Shown here: piece after piece, positions 10,649-21,059 of the stretch | Numbering within the stretch: the first letter of the stretch is position 1 | How the letters are laid out: every line of letters starts with the position of its first letter | DNA from: Pictodentalium vernedei | Lineage: Eukaryota; Mollusca; Scaphopoda; Dentaliida; Dentaliidae | Assembly (NCBI GenBank): GCA_031216915.1 | Contig: CM062292.1 | Coordinates: forward strand, 5,080,457-5,144,456 | Reading direction: 5' to 3' | Length of the DNA: 64,000 bases | Translations under genes and position numbers: made by a program | The notes under the pieces: model-generated | What the model was told of the DNA's origin: nothing | Seen by the model: only the letters and a program-made list of their open reading frames with translations | The model's database searches: none

Positions 10649-12790
10649 ATGAATGATTATTGTTCAAATTGTAATAGGAGGAAGTCTTCCTATGATTCTC
10701 ATGATCTCTGTATTAATTGTTCTCTCTGTACTCGCACTGATCTTTGTTCTGTGTGTTTCAAATGGGATGAAAAACGTTGGAAACGTGTGTCATGGTATGT
10801 TGTTCCTGGAGAAAGGTCCATTCCGGTTCTTTCTCCTTAGAGTCACTCTAGTGTTTCACTCTCTTTTTCAGAGGAACAAGAACAGGGTGATGTTTCCGTG
10901 ATGTCGTCCAGAAGTGTGCCTCTGTCAACACATACAAGCGAATAGCTAGCGGCAAAAGTGCTCATGGAGATTCGTCAATTCCCTGAAAGGAACCCGAAGG
11001 GGTTGACGTCCGCTAGCTCGACCGGGGTTGCGTCCATTCACCGAATGGGGCAGCACTCGGGTTCATCCGTTGCGGTCCAGCAGAGAGAGTCGGGTGTTGC
11101 GAGCACTATAAAACATCCACGTGCACACCCAGTGACGACGGAAAGGAGGATGGATCAGAGGAAGCCTGACAGTCCGGTGTTTAGCTTGTCCAGTTCGACA
11201 CGGGATGCAAGCGAGAGACGTCCCTCTCTCATACAACAGCATCTGGGACCAGATGTTGTAGTCCGTAGTGTTACGCAGTCGGAGCATACGTCCGCCGCTC
11301 GGGATGCTCCGGTATATAGGCAGTCCGCCGAGGCTACCTATAAGACTTCCATATCCTCTCAGCAGCACACTCGACCGCACCTTGGCTATGTGACCAGTGA
11401 ATTACAGTCAGCTTCGCCGACCAGGGATTCCTCGGCGACCAGGTCACGCCATCCGGTAGCCAGGTATTCGAGGCCTTCTTCATCTGGACGTTCGCATAAA
11501 AGATGTATGCAGGATGCAACGTCCAGGGAGCTTCCGGCGGCTAAATCCAGTAAAACCGCCGCTCCCCAGGCCTCTGTAACGGATGTGCTATCACAGATAG
11601 CAAAGTTAATCGCAGCATCCCAGCAACCGTCAGAGCCTCTGTCGGAACATGAAATGTCAGAAGATGCTGGGTCGGTAGGTTCCTCCGCTGGATCCGGTGC
11701 GGACGACCGAGATTTACATGATTTACATGAGGTCCGGCAGGATGGCGAAAGGGATTCTGATGAATTAGATATTTCCCTTTCGGAACAACATAAAATAGGT
11801 GTAGAATTCATCCGGTATTACCTTCCAGAAGTTGTTCCGCCAGACCAAAATGCTGCGCAGCCGGATAGGAGGGTGATAGCGCCACTGGACACCGAGTTTT
11901 TTAATCGGTTTAGGGACATTGCCCCGGAATTTCCGTCACAATCCAAGAATGTCTCTCGGATTTTTGAGTTATTGAATGACGCTATTGATAAACTTGCCAA
12001 CAAGACGGGCAGGTCAGCCTTCCTACCGGCATCTGCTCTACAGCTGCCATTTATTAATCAAAGGAACAAGTTTGATACGGCAGGTCAGGGCATCCAGAGA
12101 GTTCCTCTGCGTTTAGATGACCAGGCTGAAGACCTTGATATTTCCATGCCGTCGTCTATGTCACTTCCGTCGTCTATGATGGAAACAACGATATCGTCTA
12201 ACAGAGCTAGTTTAGACGCTCTTTCCTACGCAGATCACCTTACTAGAGCGTTGTCATTACGCTTTGAAGGACCTGAATTTCAAGATGTACAATCGTCTTT
12301 AAGAGTTCTGTCCAGGGCCATAGCGTTTTCCACATATAACTTCGCCCTTTCAGTGGCAAATCTGGAGTTAGCTCGACGTGACGCGGCCTTGGCTACTTCC
12401 ACACGCGTGGACAGTAAGGTGAAAAACTCTCTTAGAGTCGCTCCGGTCTCTGGAGAGTTTCTCTTCAGTGGCAAGCTTTCTGATATATATGATAAATTAA
12501 CAAAGAAAGCTTCGGACTCTCTGTTGTTTAAGTCTGCTTCCAAGAAATTGGAACCAGCAGACAGGAGTAGGCCAGGCACTTCCGGGACGAGTTCGTCCAG
12601 GGGAAGTTCCTATAGAGGTTCCTATGCGTCCTCTAGGTCTTACTCTAGAGACCGGCAGAGTAGCGACTCGACTAGGGGCCATTATGCTGGCCGAAAAAAC
12701 CGGTCAGACGCCCCTAGGCCGACTGGGCGAGGTGCGGGTCGCGGAGGACGTGGTTTCTCCTACCGCAAGCCTCGCGGATCCAGGAAGTGA
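10649..12790 (+). pseudogene. DIRS-2 gag, open except for two stops
   Basis: The ATG follows TTTCACA as in DIRS-3 and DIRS-5. About 714 codons run to TGA with two in-frame TAG stops, at 10838 and 10943. The N-terminus has a conserved Cys/His set (C5, C8, H18, C21, C24, C27, C33, C36), probably zinc-binding. The middle is Ser/Gln-rich and acidic, followed by a conserved block around DRRVIAPLDTEFFNRFRDIAP. The last ~70 residues are Ser/Arg/Gly-rich with RGAGRGGRG, suited to RNA or DNA binding. The role as a structural nucleocapsid protein is inferred from position and composition. The RT frame overlaps the 3' end in the +1 frame. Confidence 0.82.
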
Positions 12791-14779
12791 TGGTCTAGAC
12801 CTCTGTCGCATTCCGGTGGGCGGAAGACGGTCGAGTTTCTCAAGCAATTGGGAATCAATTATGGAGGACCCTTGGGTTCTAGGGGTTATTTCGGAAGGAC
12901 TAAAACTGTCCTTCAAAGGCAAGCCTCCATTAACTCGAAGTCCAAGATGGACTCAGCTTCCGTCAAATTTCAGAAAAGAACGGCACTTCTATCAGAAGTC
13001 CAGTCTCTTTTAACGAAGAACGCGATAGAGGTTGTAGAAAACCAGGAATCTCCAGGTTTCTACAGCCATCTTATTCTGGTTCTATAGCCAGACGGCTCGT
13101 TCCGTCCAGTGATCGACTTAAGCTGGATAAACAAGCTGATCGTGGCTCCAAAGTTTTATATGGAGACCATTCGATCGGTCAGAGCGAGCATTCGAGTGAA
13201 CGACTATGCTGCGAGCATAGACCTCAAGGATGCATACTTTCACGTCATGGTACATCCGGCGTTCAGAAAGTATCTTCGCTTCGCTGTCCTAGGTGTTGTT
13301 TATCAGTTCCGAGCGATGTGCTTTGGTCTGAATCTAGCACCCTGGGCATTCTCTCGAGTAATGAACTTGGTAATGACTCATTTCTGAGCTCATTCGTCTG
13401 CGGTAACGTCGGCTTACCTGGACGATATTCTTCAGAGATACGGCAACGAGTTAACGCTTCAGAACGACATGCACAATCTGCTTCTATTGCTCCGACGTCT
13501 TGGTTTCATAGTAAACGAAGATAAGTCGGATCTGGTGCCGTCCAAGTCATTTACCCACCTGGGAATGAGCTTCGAGACGCACAACAATCTCGTTTGTCTG
13601 CCGTTAACCAGAGCGAAATTAGTCAGTTGTTATGCTCGCTATTGTCTTCACTCAGACAAAGTGTCAGCGAGGGAATTCATGAGACTAATAGGTCTGTGCG
13701 GAGCTGCCTCGGATCTCATTCCGATGGGGCGGCTACGCACTCGTCCTCTCCAGGTCTATCTGACTCAGAATTGGAGAGTGAAGATTCATTCGCTTGAAAC
13801 GGACATACTCTTGTCAAGCCAAGTGAAACAAGAGATTCAGACTTGGGCAGACATACAGTGGTTAACTCAGGGAGTTCCACTGCAGTTGCCAGATCCGAGT
13901 TTTACGATTATGACGGATGCCAGTCAAACAGGCTGGGGCGCGACACTGAGCCCATCGGATTTGAAGTGCCAGGGTCTTTGGGATCCGCAGTTTCTAAGCA
14001 AGCACATCAACATCAAAGAGATGATGTCGATTTGGCTTGCTCTACGTCATTGGATAGACGTTATTCAGAATGCACATGTGCAAATTATGTCCGACAATAC
14101 GACAGTAGTTGCGTATATTCGAAACCAAGGTGGCACTCATTCCATTCCGTTGCTCAATCTAACGGAAAGAATTCTTCTGTTTGTATTAGAACATCAGATT
14201 CTTCTCTCCGTCCGTCATATTCCGGGTCGTCTGAACATCTTAGCAGACTCCCTTTCATGGAGGGGTCGCCTGTTGCCGTCAGAATGGACTCTCAACAAGC
14301 AAGTATTCAATCAGATTTGCTACCAATGGGAACGGCCAATGATAGATTTATTTGCGACACATCTCAACAATCAGTTACAGACGTATGTGTCACCTTGTCC
14401 GGATCCTCGAGCGTTTGCAGTAGACGCTCTCTCGATCTCTTGGGACGGAATGATAGGATATGCGTATCCTCCAGTGCCGTTGATTCAGCAGATATTGCTC
14501 AAGATAAAACAATCGCAATGCAAGATTCTGTTGGTAGCATCTCTGTCTCCACAGAGACCATGGATAAATCTACTCAGGTGTCTGTTGTGGGACATGCCGA
14601 GGAAGCTTCCTCAACGGGAAGATCTTCTTTCGCAAGGGAAATCGCGCATCCTCCATCACAATCCGCAAGGTCTAAACCTTCACGTATTTCCATTGTGCGG
14701 TCCTTCTTGCACGGAAAACATTTTACAGGACGAGCAGTGGACGCGATTTCTAACTGCAGGAGGACCTCCTCTTCGCTAA
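12624..14779 (+). pseudogene. DIRS-2 reverse transcriptase-RNase H with C-terminal domain
   Basis: It begins in the +1 frame relative to gag and overlaps its end. RT motifs are clear: SIDLKDAYFHVMVHP (motif A), CFGLNLAPWAF, and YLDD at 13415-13426. RNase H follows with TDAS, INIKEMM, SDNTTVV and ADSLS, which carry the expected acidic residues. A ~170-residue C-terminal region (MIDLFATHLNNQLQ, AYPPVPLIQQ, ILLVASLSPQRPW) ends at 14779. Damage: a 1-nt deletion near 12975, TAG at 13085 (in place of a Lys codon of VPKPDG) and TGA at 13385 (Arg codon CGA to TGA). Function in this copy is lost. Confidence 0.9.
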
Positions 14780-15735
14780 ACTATGCTGCTAAGTGGAAGG
14801 GCTTTCGTCAGTGGTGTGGGGATCATTCCGTAGATATTTATGATCCTTCCATTCCAGACATTGCAAACTTTCTAGTATACTTGTTTGATGAGATTAATCT
14901 GCAGCCTATCACCATTAAGGGTTATAGGTCTATGCTATCTGATACCTATGCACATCATGATAGCTTGAGGATTGGAACTAATGTCTCTTTATCTAAGTTA
15001 GTTAGAAATTTTTCGATAAATAGACCTAGAACCCTTAGATTAATTCCGAAGTGGAATTTGGCCTGGGTTCTTCTTAAGCTAAAAGAAGCACCTTTTGAGC
15101 CTCTTGACACAGTTGACTTCAAATTCTTAACATATAAGACAGCTTTTCTCTTAGCTTTCTCTTCTGCTAGAAGAGTTAGTGAGCTTCATGCACTATCTGT
15201 GGAGGATTCTCACTACCGTAGTGTCGGTAATACTATTACCTTTACCACTAATGTTGGATTTTTGGCTAAGAATCAGGCTCCTAATAAGTATCCTGAACCT
15301 ATTATTATTAAGGCCCTTCCATCAACTGATGGGCGTAGGCCTCTACTGTGTCCTGTTAGAGCAATACGTATTTACAGACGTAGATCTGAGTTCATCAGAA
15401 AGGGACGTAAGCGTTTCTTTCTGTCTTTGATGCCTAATAGAAAGGATATTATGGTTCATTCTATTGCTAGATGGATTCAATTAACTATTCAAACTGCTTA
15501 TGAAAAATTATCTTCTTCTCAGCAGTCGGCACTCAAGATCTCAGCTCATGAAGTAAGAGCTCTTTCTACTTCTTGGGCCTATGCTAATTGTATTGCTATT
15601 ACTGATCTAATGAAGGCTGCATATTGGTCTCAACCTTCCACATTCACTAATTTTTATCTCAGAAATATTGAGTCCATTTCTGGAGACCTCCATTGTTTAG
15701 GTCCGTTATCAGTTGCTCAGAATATCGTCCACTAA
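13843..15735 (+). CDS. DIRS-2 tyrosine recombinase, open frame
   Basis: A 630-codon frame, -1 relative to RT-RNase H. The first ~300 residues are Ser-rich and overlap RNase H and its extension in another frame, so the true start is unknown. The recombinase domain begins near residue 306 (RRTSSSLNYAAKW). Catalytic positions are present: R443/R444 in SSARRVSELHAL, HEVR with H569 and R572, W595 in AAYWSQP, and the nucleophile Y605 in NFYLRN. It would integrate the circular cDNA without target duplication. It is the only copy with an uninterrupted YR and could act in trans if expressed. Confidence 0.85.
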   Translation: MGRHTVVNSGSSTAVARSEFYDYDGCQSNRLGRDTEPIGFEVPGSLGSAVSKQAHQHQRDDVDLACSTSLDRRYSECTCANYVRQYDSSCVYSKPRWHSFHSVAQSNGKNSSVCIRTSDSSLRPSYSGSSEHLSRLPFMEGSPVAVRMDSQQASIQSDLLPMGTANDRFICDTSQQSVTDVCVTLSGSSSVCSRRSLDLLGRNDRICVSSSAVDSADIAQDKTIAMQDSVGSISVSTETMDKSTQVSVVGHAEEASSTGRSSFAREIAHPPSQSARSKPSRISIVRSFLHGKHFTGRAVDAISNCRRTSSSLNYAAKWKGFRQWCGDHSVDIYDPSIPDIANFLVYLFDEINLQPITIKGYRSMLSDTYAHHDSLRIGTNVSLSKLVRNFSINRPRTLRLIPKWNLAWVLLKLKEAPFEPLDTVDFKFLTYKTAFLLAFSSARRVSELHALSVEDSHYRSVGNTITFTTNVGFLAKNQAPNKYPEPIIIKALPSTDGRRPLLCPVRAIRIYRRRSEFIRKGRKRFFLSLMPNRKDIMVHSIARWIQLTIQTAYEKLSSSQQSALKISAHEVRALSTSWAYANCIAITDLMKAAYWSQPSTFTNFYLRNIESISGDLHCLGPLSVAQNIVH

Positions 15736-15832
15736 ACAGTTGCAACTATAGTTATGTAGGCTTTCTGTTCCGGCAGTGACTCTGTCCTGCTGCCCTCTTC
15801 GCTCTGGGGTATTTGACCCAGGGCAAGGGAAA

Positions 15833-15893
15833 GGGGGGGGGGGGGGGCGGGTGTTCCCTTAGGTCACCTGCTTTATAGTGAAAAGCAAGGGAA
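15833..15893 (+). repeat. DIRS-2 conserved G-tract and hairpin downstream of YR
   Basis: A G-run (15833-15847) is followed by TTCCCTT (15854-15860) and TGCTTT, which pair with AAAGCA and AAGGGAA ending at 15893 around a small ATAGTG loop. The same arrangement follows YR in DIRS-1 (~8986), DIRS-3 (~26163), DIRS-4 (~32633) and DIRS-5 (~53898). The role is unknown; a transcript-end or packaging structure is possible. Confidence 0.6.
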
Positions 15894-16333
15894 TACCTCC
15901 CCCAGAGTCAGTAATTCCGAGTCGGTACCGGGATGGTTTTAAAGTGTAAAGATAATGTTTAATCATCCATGTAATATTTTCAAAGTGTAGCTCGGTGTGA
16001 AGCATTTGTATATGTCATGTGTCAAACGAGCGTTAATATACAATCCTCGGACACTTTTAATGAATATAAAGAGTCTCATTTCTCTGGACTTCCTTTATTT
16101 ATTGGCTTACCTTTAAAAATATTAGTATAAAGGGTTATACTGGATGTTAATAGAGATCATTGATTATTATGCTCAATTACTGATCGGTGTTGTGTCTTTC
16201 TTCTTTATTATAAATAGGAAAGATACATGTAAAGCCTATCTCTTCTTTTCTCCTGGAGAGGATATTCTATTATACATAATTGAGCTTATTGGATTTTCCT
16301 TTATGTCCTAGGCCCTCCAGCCTATTTACTATT

Positions 16334-16420
16334 CAGCTAAGTCTGGGTCATTGGTACAGTATAAAAATGTTAAAAAATTTATAGTAATTCATATATTTTT
16401 TATACTTACCAATGACCCAG
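16334..16420 (+). repeat. DIRS-2 internal complementary region
   Basis: The first ~35 bp (CAGCTAAGTCTGGGTCATTG...) complement the left terminus. The next ~52 bp (GTTAAAAAATTTATAG... to CTTACCAATGACCCAG) complement the right terminus. It therefore spells, in reverse complement, the junction of a circularised element (right end ...TTTTTTAAC joined to left end ATTTTTATAC...). This is the hallmark of the DIRS group. Confidence 0.93.
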
Positions 16421-16495
16421 ATGGGGATGGCCCTCCCAGGAGTTGGGAACTCATACCTCCCCGCTGAGTACATAACGCTTACCAGGCACTGGTTG

Positions 16496-16725
16496 TAAGA
16501 ATGATAATTGGCGCCAATTTCGGGACCTCCTTGACACTGCGCATGCGCAGAGGAGTCGATGTATGGAGCGCCATATAGGACATGTATTTTTCGGTTTTTG
16601 ATGCAAATTTTGGGGATTGGGGGGGCAAAATTTGTGTTTGGCCCTGAATTAAGGAGATTAGCACCAGCTAAGTCTGAGTCATTGGTAAGTATAAAAAATA
16701 TATAAATTACTATAAATTTTTTAAC
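16496..16725 (+). repeat. DIRS-2 right inverted terminal repeat
   Basis: Reverse complement of 9542-9752 plus an outer extension ending ATAAATTTTTTAAC. A ~75-bp spacer with GAGTTGGGAACTCATACCTC separates it from the ICR. DIRS-1 sequence resumes at 16726 with no target duplication. Confidence 0.9.
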
Positions 16726-17055
16726 ATTTTTTATACTTACCAATGACCCAGACGGGGATGGCCCTCCCATGAGTTGGGAACTCATACCTCCCCGCTGAGT
16801 ACATAACGCTTACCAGGCACTGGTTGTAAGAAAGATAATTGCGCCAATTTTGAGACCTCCTTGACACTGCGCATGCGCAGTGGAGTAAAGGTATGGAGGA
16901 CCATATAGGACATGTAATTTTCGGTTTTAGATGCAAATTTTGGGGATTGGGGGGTAAAATTTGCGTTTGGCCCTAAATATTTTAGAGTTAGCCCCAGCTA
17001 AGCCTGGGTCATTGGTAAGTATAAAAAATATATAAATTACTATAAATTTTTTAAC
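16726..17055 (+). mobile_element. DIRS-1 right part (end of ICR, spacer, right ITR)
   Basis: It resumes the interrupted ICR (ATTTTTTATACTTACCAATG), then the spacer and the right ITR (about 16826-17055), ending ATAAATTTTTTAAC. The ITR matches the left ITR at 3335 in copy-specific positions, not that of the adjacent DIRS-2. Right flank begins TTTCTATC. Confidence 0.9.
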
Positions 17056-17221
17056 TTTCTATCTATGTCAGTAACTGACTGATATGGATAATTAGTGTTT
17101 CAATAGGCGTGGAAATTTACCAATAGGTGAATTGCCACATCTTTCAAAATGCTCACGATTCATTTCAGTGATTAATATTCACAGGTAAAAAATACAATTC
17201 TGGAAAGTACAACTGTAAAAG

Positions 17222-17415
17222 TATTATATCATTGGACACAGGTCACAATGTACTAGAAATCCAATTGATGATACAAAGGACAACTACAATCAGTTCACAA
17301 TGCAGTTGCAATCACATTGACAACACTAAGGAAAACTGTGATCAGGTCACAATGTGCTTGTGATCTGATTTATGACACTAAGGAAAACTGTGATCAGGTC
17401 ACAATACACTGGAAA
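17222..17415 (+). repeat. Palindromic TGATCA-rich array, right arm
   Basis: The segment from ATATCATTGGACACAGGTCA on is the near-perfect complement of about 3166-3250, followed by two units with ACTGTGATCAGGTCACAATG. It closes the palindromic element opened at 2800, into which the DIRS pair inserted. The preceding 17056-17221 shows nothing recognisable. Confidence 0.75.
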
Positions 17416-17486
17416 TTTGTTTGTGAATTAGACTCATGCCCATGTCACACCATACTTTTTTTAAAAAAAGCTGTGTGAATGAAGTA

Positions 17487-18148
17487 CAGTAGAACCTGTC
17501 TTTAAAGACCGCCCTTTGGGCCACACAAAAGTGGTCTCTCAAGACAGGCGGTCTCTCATAACAGGTTTCAGGTTTTCTCAAGTCAGTGAATAACCAACCT
17601 CAAAATTCAGAAATGGAGAAGAATGGATTTTTGTAATTACTTTGTAATTACTTTGTAGTTGTTCTTTTTTATGAAGTTTTTGTAACAAATTGAAATGGAC
17701 TGTTATAAAAATTATAAAAATAAATTAGTGTTGAAAATCTTCATTGAAGATTTTCAACACTAATTTATTTTTATAATTTTTTATAACAGTCCATTTCAAT
17801 TTGTTACAAAAAGATTTTCAACACAAATTTATTTTTATTCCTATCCGTCACATTTCAGGTATGTATGAAATTGTTTATTCAGCAATAATCCTAATCTTTT
17901 CATAAAAACATTTCAATCTTTAACGAGTTAGCAATTGAAACCCAATTAAGAGCTTTTAATACTTTTAATTATGTTAGTATAACTACAATGGATTTTCCAA
18001 TTTCAGAACAGGTAAAAAGTTTTTGTCATGGTTTCAGTCTTCAAAGGGGCGGCCTCTCAAGACAGGTCCATTATGGCATAAAAATACAAGTTGGTACCAG
18101 GTCACAGTGGTCTTTCAAGACAGTGGTCTCTCAAGACAGGTTTTACTG
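17487..18148. mobile_element. TA-flanked MITE, CAGTAGAACCTGTC termini (pogo/Tigger-like)
   Basis: CAGTAGAACCTGTCTTTAAA at the left and its imperfect complement (GACAGGTTTTACTG) at the right, with TA on both sides (17485-17486, 18149-18150). Termini of this type and TA duplications are usual for pogo/Tigger-like elements. No transposase is encoded; 662 bp. It contains a long palindrome (17682-17807). The following 18150-18430 holds nothing I recognise. Confidence 0.72.
17682..17807. repeat. 126-bp near-perfect palindrome
   Basis: Arms of about 61 and 62 bp (17682-17742, 17746-17807) surround a 3-bp centre, with a single 1-bp difference in a T run. The sequence is AT-rich (e.g. AATTAGTGTTGAAAATCTTC and its complement). 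It lies within the CAGTAGAACC MITE and may be a second nested hairpin element. Confidence 0.85.
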
Positions 18149-18429
18149 TACTGTACCAATTTTGGCTCACAGCCAAAGTTGTTTAGATGAAATTTGTCAT
18201 CTTTTTTTTATATACATGGAATGACTCCAGATGGAAATAAACCGTAGTATATACAGGAGTGTGATTTTTCAGGGTTTTTTTTATCTCCAATTTTTTTCTC
18301 ACCAAACTACAAATTTATGAATTTTTGGAATTTATATCAAAAGGTATTTTACATATTAGTGATAAGGAGACATAAAGCTTGATTTTGAAATGTTTCACTC
18401 TATGGTAACTTGATTTCAATTTATTGGTC

Positions 18430-19634
18430 GAGTTGTGTTAAAAACCGAGACCAATGGTTTGGTGACATTCAGTGTGCATCAAGGCGGGCATCCGGGTGTC
18501 CATCGCCGTGTTAGCACAATAACTTGAACAAACGTTCACCGGTTTGACTAATATTTGCCATACAGGTCTTTTGCAATAATATCTCAAACAAGTTTGAAAA
18601 CTGGCTTGACCCATATTTTTATTATAGAGTTATGGGCCTAATTTGTCAATTTGTACGAATTTTGAGTTCGTTAGCACAATAACTTGAATAAACATTCTCC
18701 GATTTTACTAGTATTTGCCAGACAGGTCTTTTGCAATAATATCACAAGCAAGTTCAAAAACTAGCCTATATCCCCCCCCCCCCCCCCCCCCCCTAAGAAA
18801 ATGTGTACATATTTTTTGCTTGTCTACTGCCAATAAAGATCTGAATTGAAAAATATTTTTTGTCTGAGTGAATTTTTGTCATCAAAAAACCTGTCAAACC
18901 TGGAATGTCAGAAAAATAATAAACACCATTAATAGTCATGCCTGATGTTATCAATGTTAAAAAAAATATTGGAGGGGAGATACCCAGGGTGGGGGGGGAT
19001 ACACTAGTGTATCTTCCCCTGCAGGGGGGGGGGATGCACTAGTGTATCTTCCCCAGGGGGGAGGGGGGAGATACCATGGGACACCAGTCCAAATTTTTAT
19101 GAATTTTGAGCTCAGCACGACAACATTTCTGATTTTCAGTAGAGAGTGCATGAAGAAAGTAGCCACAACTCGACGCCTGCTTCTCCGATGCACACCTCAT
19201 TTTACAATTGTTCATTCACACTCCTGTAAACTTTTTGTTTCTGAGTAGGTACTAGAATTATCTCATTAGTGAATGCAAGGAAATATAAGTTTTGAAAAGC
19301 TACTGAAACCCGTTAGGCCTCACAAAGTAGATCTCCCAGGACATTTATTTTTTTTGTAAAAAAATTTTGTAAAAGTTTGAGTAATGATGCTGATGGGGCA
19401 TTGCATTTTTGTTCAATTCAGTATGCCCAGCACCATAGGGAGGGGGTAGAGGAAAATGCTCCAAAGTTTTTTAAAATCTTCTTCTCATGAACCCATGGGT
19501 ACATTGACTTGATATTTGGTATTGAGCTTCTGTTTGAAGTATAGAATTCAAGTTTGTTGAAATGAAGTTCGTGAAGCAGTATTTACCTTTGTAATGAGAG
19601 GGGCAAGATTTTTGGCCACAACCCAAATTTCTAT
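18430..19634 (+). repeat. Pearl-like repeat, left half, interrupted by DIRS-4
   Basis: Two ~160-bp units begin GTTAGCACAATAACTTGAA (about 18511 and 18671), followed by a 22-base C-run (18772-18793), and two copies of a ACACTAGTGTATC segment in G-rich sequence (18990-19080). From about 19450 it matches the AATCTTCTTCTCATGAACC family seen at 59440. The sequence breaks at ACCCAAATTTCTAT and resumes at 33532 (CTTTTGAACCG); the intact counterpart at 59580 reads straight across. The break is therefore the DIRS-4 insertion site. No gene. Confidence 0.65.
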
Positions 19635-19971
19635 ATTTTTATACTGTACCAGTGACCCAGACTTAGCTGGTGCTAAATCTAATATACTAGGGCCAAACAC
19701 AAATTTTGCCCCCCCCCCCCCCCAATCCCCAAAATTTGCATCAAAATCCAAAATTTAGATGTCCATGTAGTCAGGCAAGTCTGAAATTGGAGCAAAATTC
19801 TCATCCTTTGTTTGGCCCTTCATTCAGTAATATCACACTGATATCTGTGCTTAAAATCTCAGTTTAAATTCTGCTAGACACATAATCATGAGAGATGTGG
19901 ATCCAAGGATGAAATAAAAGGATGAGAGGAAGAAACAGTGTAAGGATGTGTTCAGGGCTGTAACTTATAAT
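19635..19971 (+). mobile_element. DIRS-4 left part (left ITR and start of leader)
   Basis: It starts ATTTTTATACTGTACCAGTG. The ITR runs to about 19818 and pairs with 33296-33531 rather than with the ITRs next to it: both carry the variant (ATCCAAAATTTAGATGTCC and its complement). The leader is cut at 19971 (GTAACTTATAAT) by DIRS-3 and resumes at 27059 (TTTTATGAAAAATTATTTC), as expected from the leader of DIRS-2 near 9915. Confidence 0.9.
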
Positions 19972-21059
19972 ATTTTTATACTGTACCAATGACCCAGACT
20001 TAGCTGGTGCTAACTCTAAAAAATCCAGGGCCAAACACAAATTTTGCCCCCCAATCCCCAAAATTTGCATCCAAAACCAAAAGAAATCATGTCCTATAGG
20101 ACCTCCATAGTTCGCCCCTACTGCGCATGCGCAGTGTCAAGGACGTTCCGAAATTGGCGCCAATTATCATTCTCTGTTTGGCCCTTCATCAGTCAACATC
20201 TCAATGATCTTTGTGCTTGTAAATCTCAGTTTAAAGGATGCCAGACAAGTAATTATTGGAGAAATGGTGATTCTAAGGAGGATATAGAAGGAGGAGAGGA
20301 AAAAGGAGTGACAAAAAATAATCAGGGCTGTACTTAAAATTTTTTATGAAATTATGTTAAGTTGCCTATTTTCGAGGCATGGGCCTCTTGTTGTCATTCT
20401 TGCTAAAAAGTTGCACTGCTTTTTCAGTGTTTCCTCTCCCCTGGTCTTCTAAGTCCCCCCTTGCAATTCTCCCATGCTTTTGGCATATTTTTGAGAAATA
20501 TCATTTCTAAATTCTCTTGGGAGAGTTGCTTGGTTACAGAATGTTTTCTGTTATTTTCCCCATAGTTACGTTTTCACCCATGGGTGTATAAACGTTGTGT
20601 TCTGCATCTTCCATCTGATGTTCTACAGATTCTCCCCTAGGAGTCACTGTTTTGCATCAGATAGAGTGTAATTTTGATGACTGATTTCGGGCCAGTTTTG
20701 TCAGTGCCTGGAGTCATGTTTTCTGGTGTTTTACACTGTTTGTTTACATTGGCAACAGTCTCTTTTGAGGGGGGCTGTTTGCCTTTGGTGTAGTTTATCT
20801 CACTATAAGATACATTTTTATTATCCGTAAGTGTTGCATTAATTATTTAATATAAATTTAAAATTTTTGACCACACTTAGCCATCGGATCCATCGGGGCT
20901 CAATGTTACTTTTCGGAAACTTGGGCTTCACTGAAAAAATATTTTTCAAAAATTATTTTGATTTGCAATTGTTTTTTCATTATTAATGGATCATGTTATT
21001 ATGTATCTTTGTGTCAGGGGTTTGTGCGAGTAACTAGGACTTGTTGTTGACTTTTCACA

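Larger units (their letters stand above)
9542..16725 (+). mobile_element. DIRS-2, near-complete DIRS retrotransposon
   Basis: A 7184-bp element with all DIRS parts: left ITR (9542-9752), leader, gag, RT-RNase H, YR, ICR and right ITR (16496-16725). There is no protease, DDE integrase or LTR, and no target duplication, as expected for YR retrotransposons. It lies inside the ICR of DIRS-1. Gag has two in-frame stops, and RT has one frameshift and two stops. The YR frame is uninterrupted. It is best described as a recently immobilised copy. Confidence 0.93.

Noticed and set aside
9542-16725. LTR retrotransposon or endogenous retrovirus
   Set aside because: Terminal repeats are inverted, there is an ICR, no protease, DDE integrase or envelope, and a tyrosine recombinase follows RNase H. 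This is the DIRS order.
16396-16725. Independent ~300-bp MITE next to each DIRS copy
   Set aside because: It has inverted ends (TTTTATACTTACCAATGACC), but its body matches the left ITR of its own DIRS copy specifically, so it is the ICR end plus right ITR.
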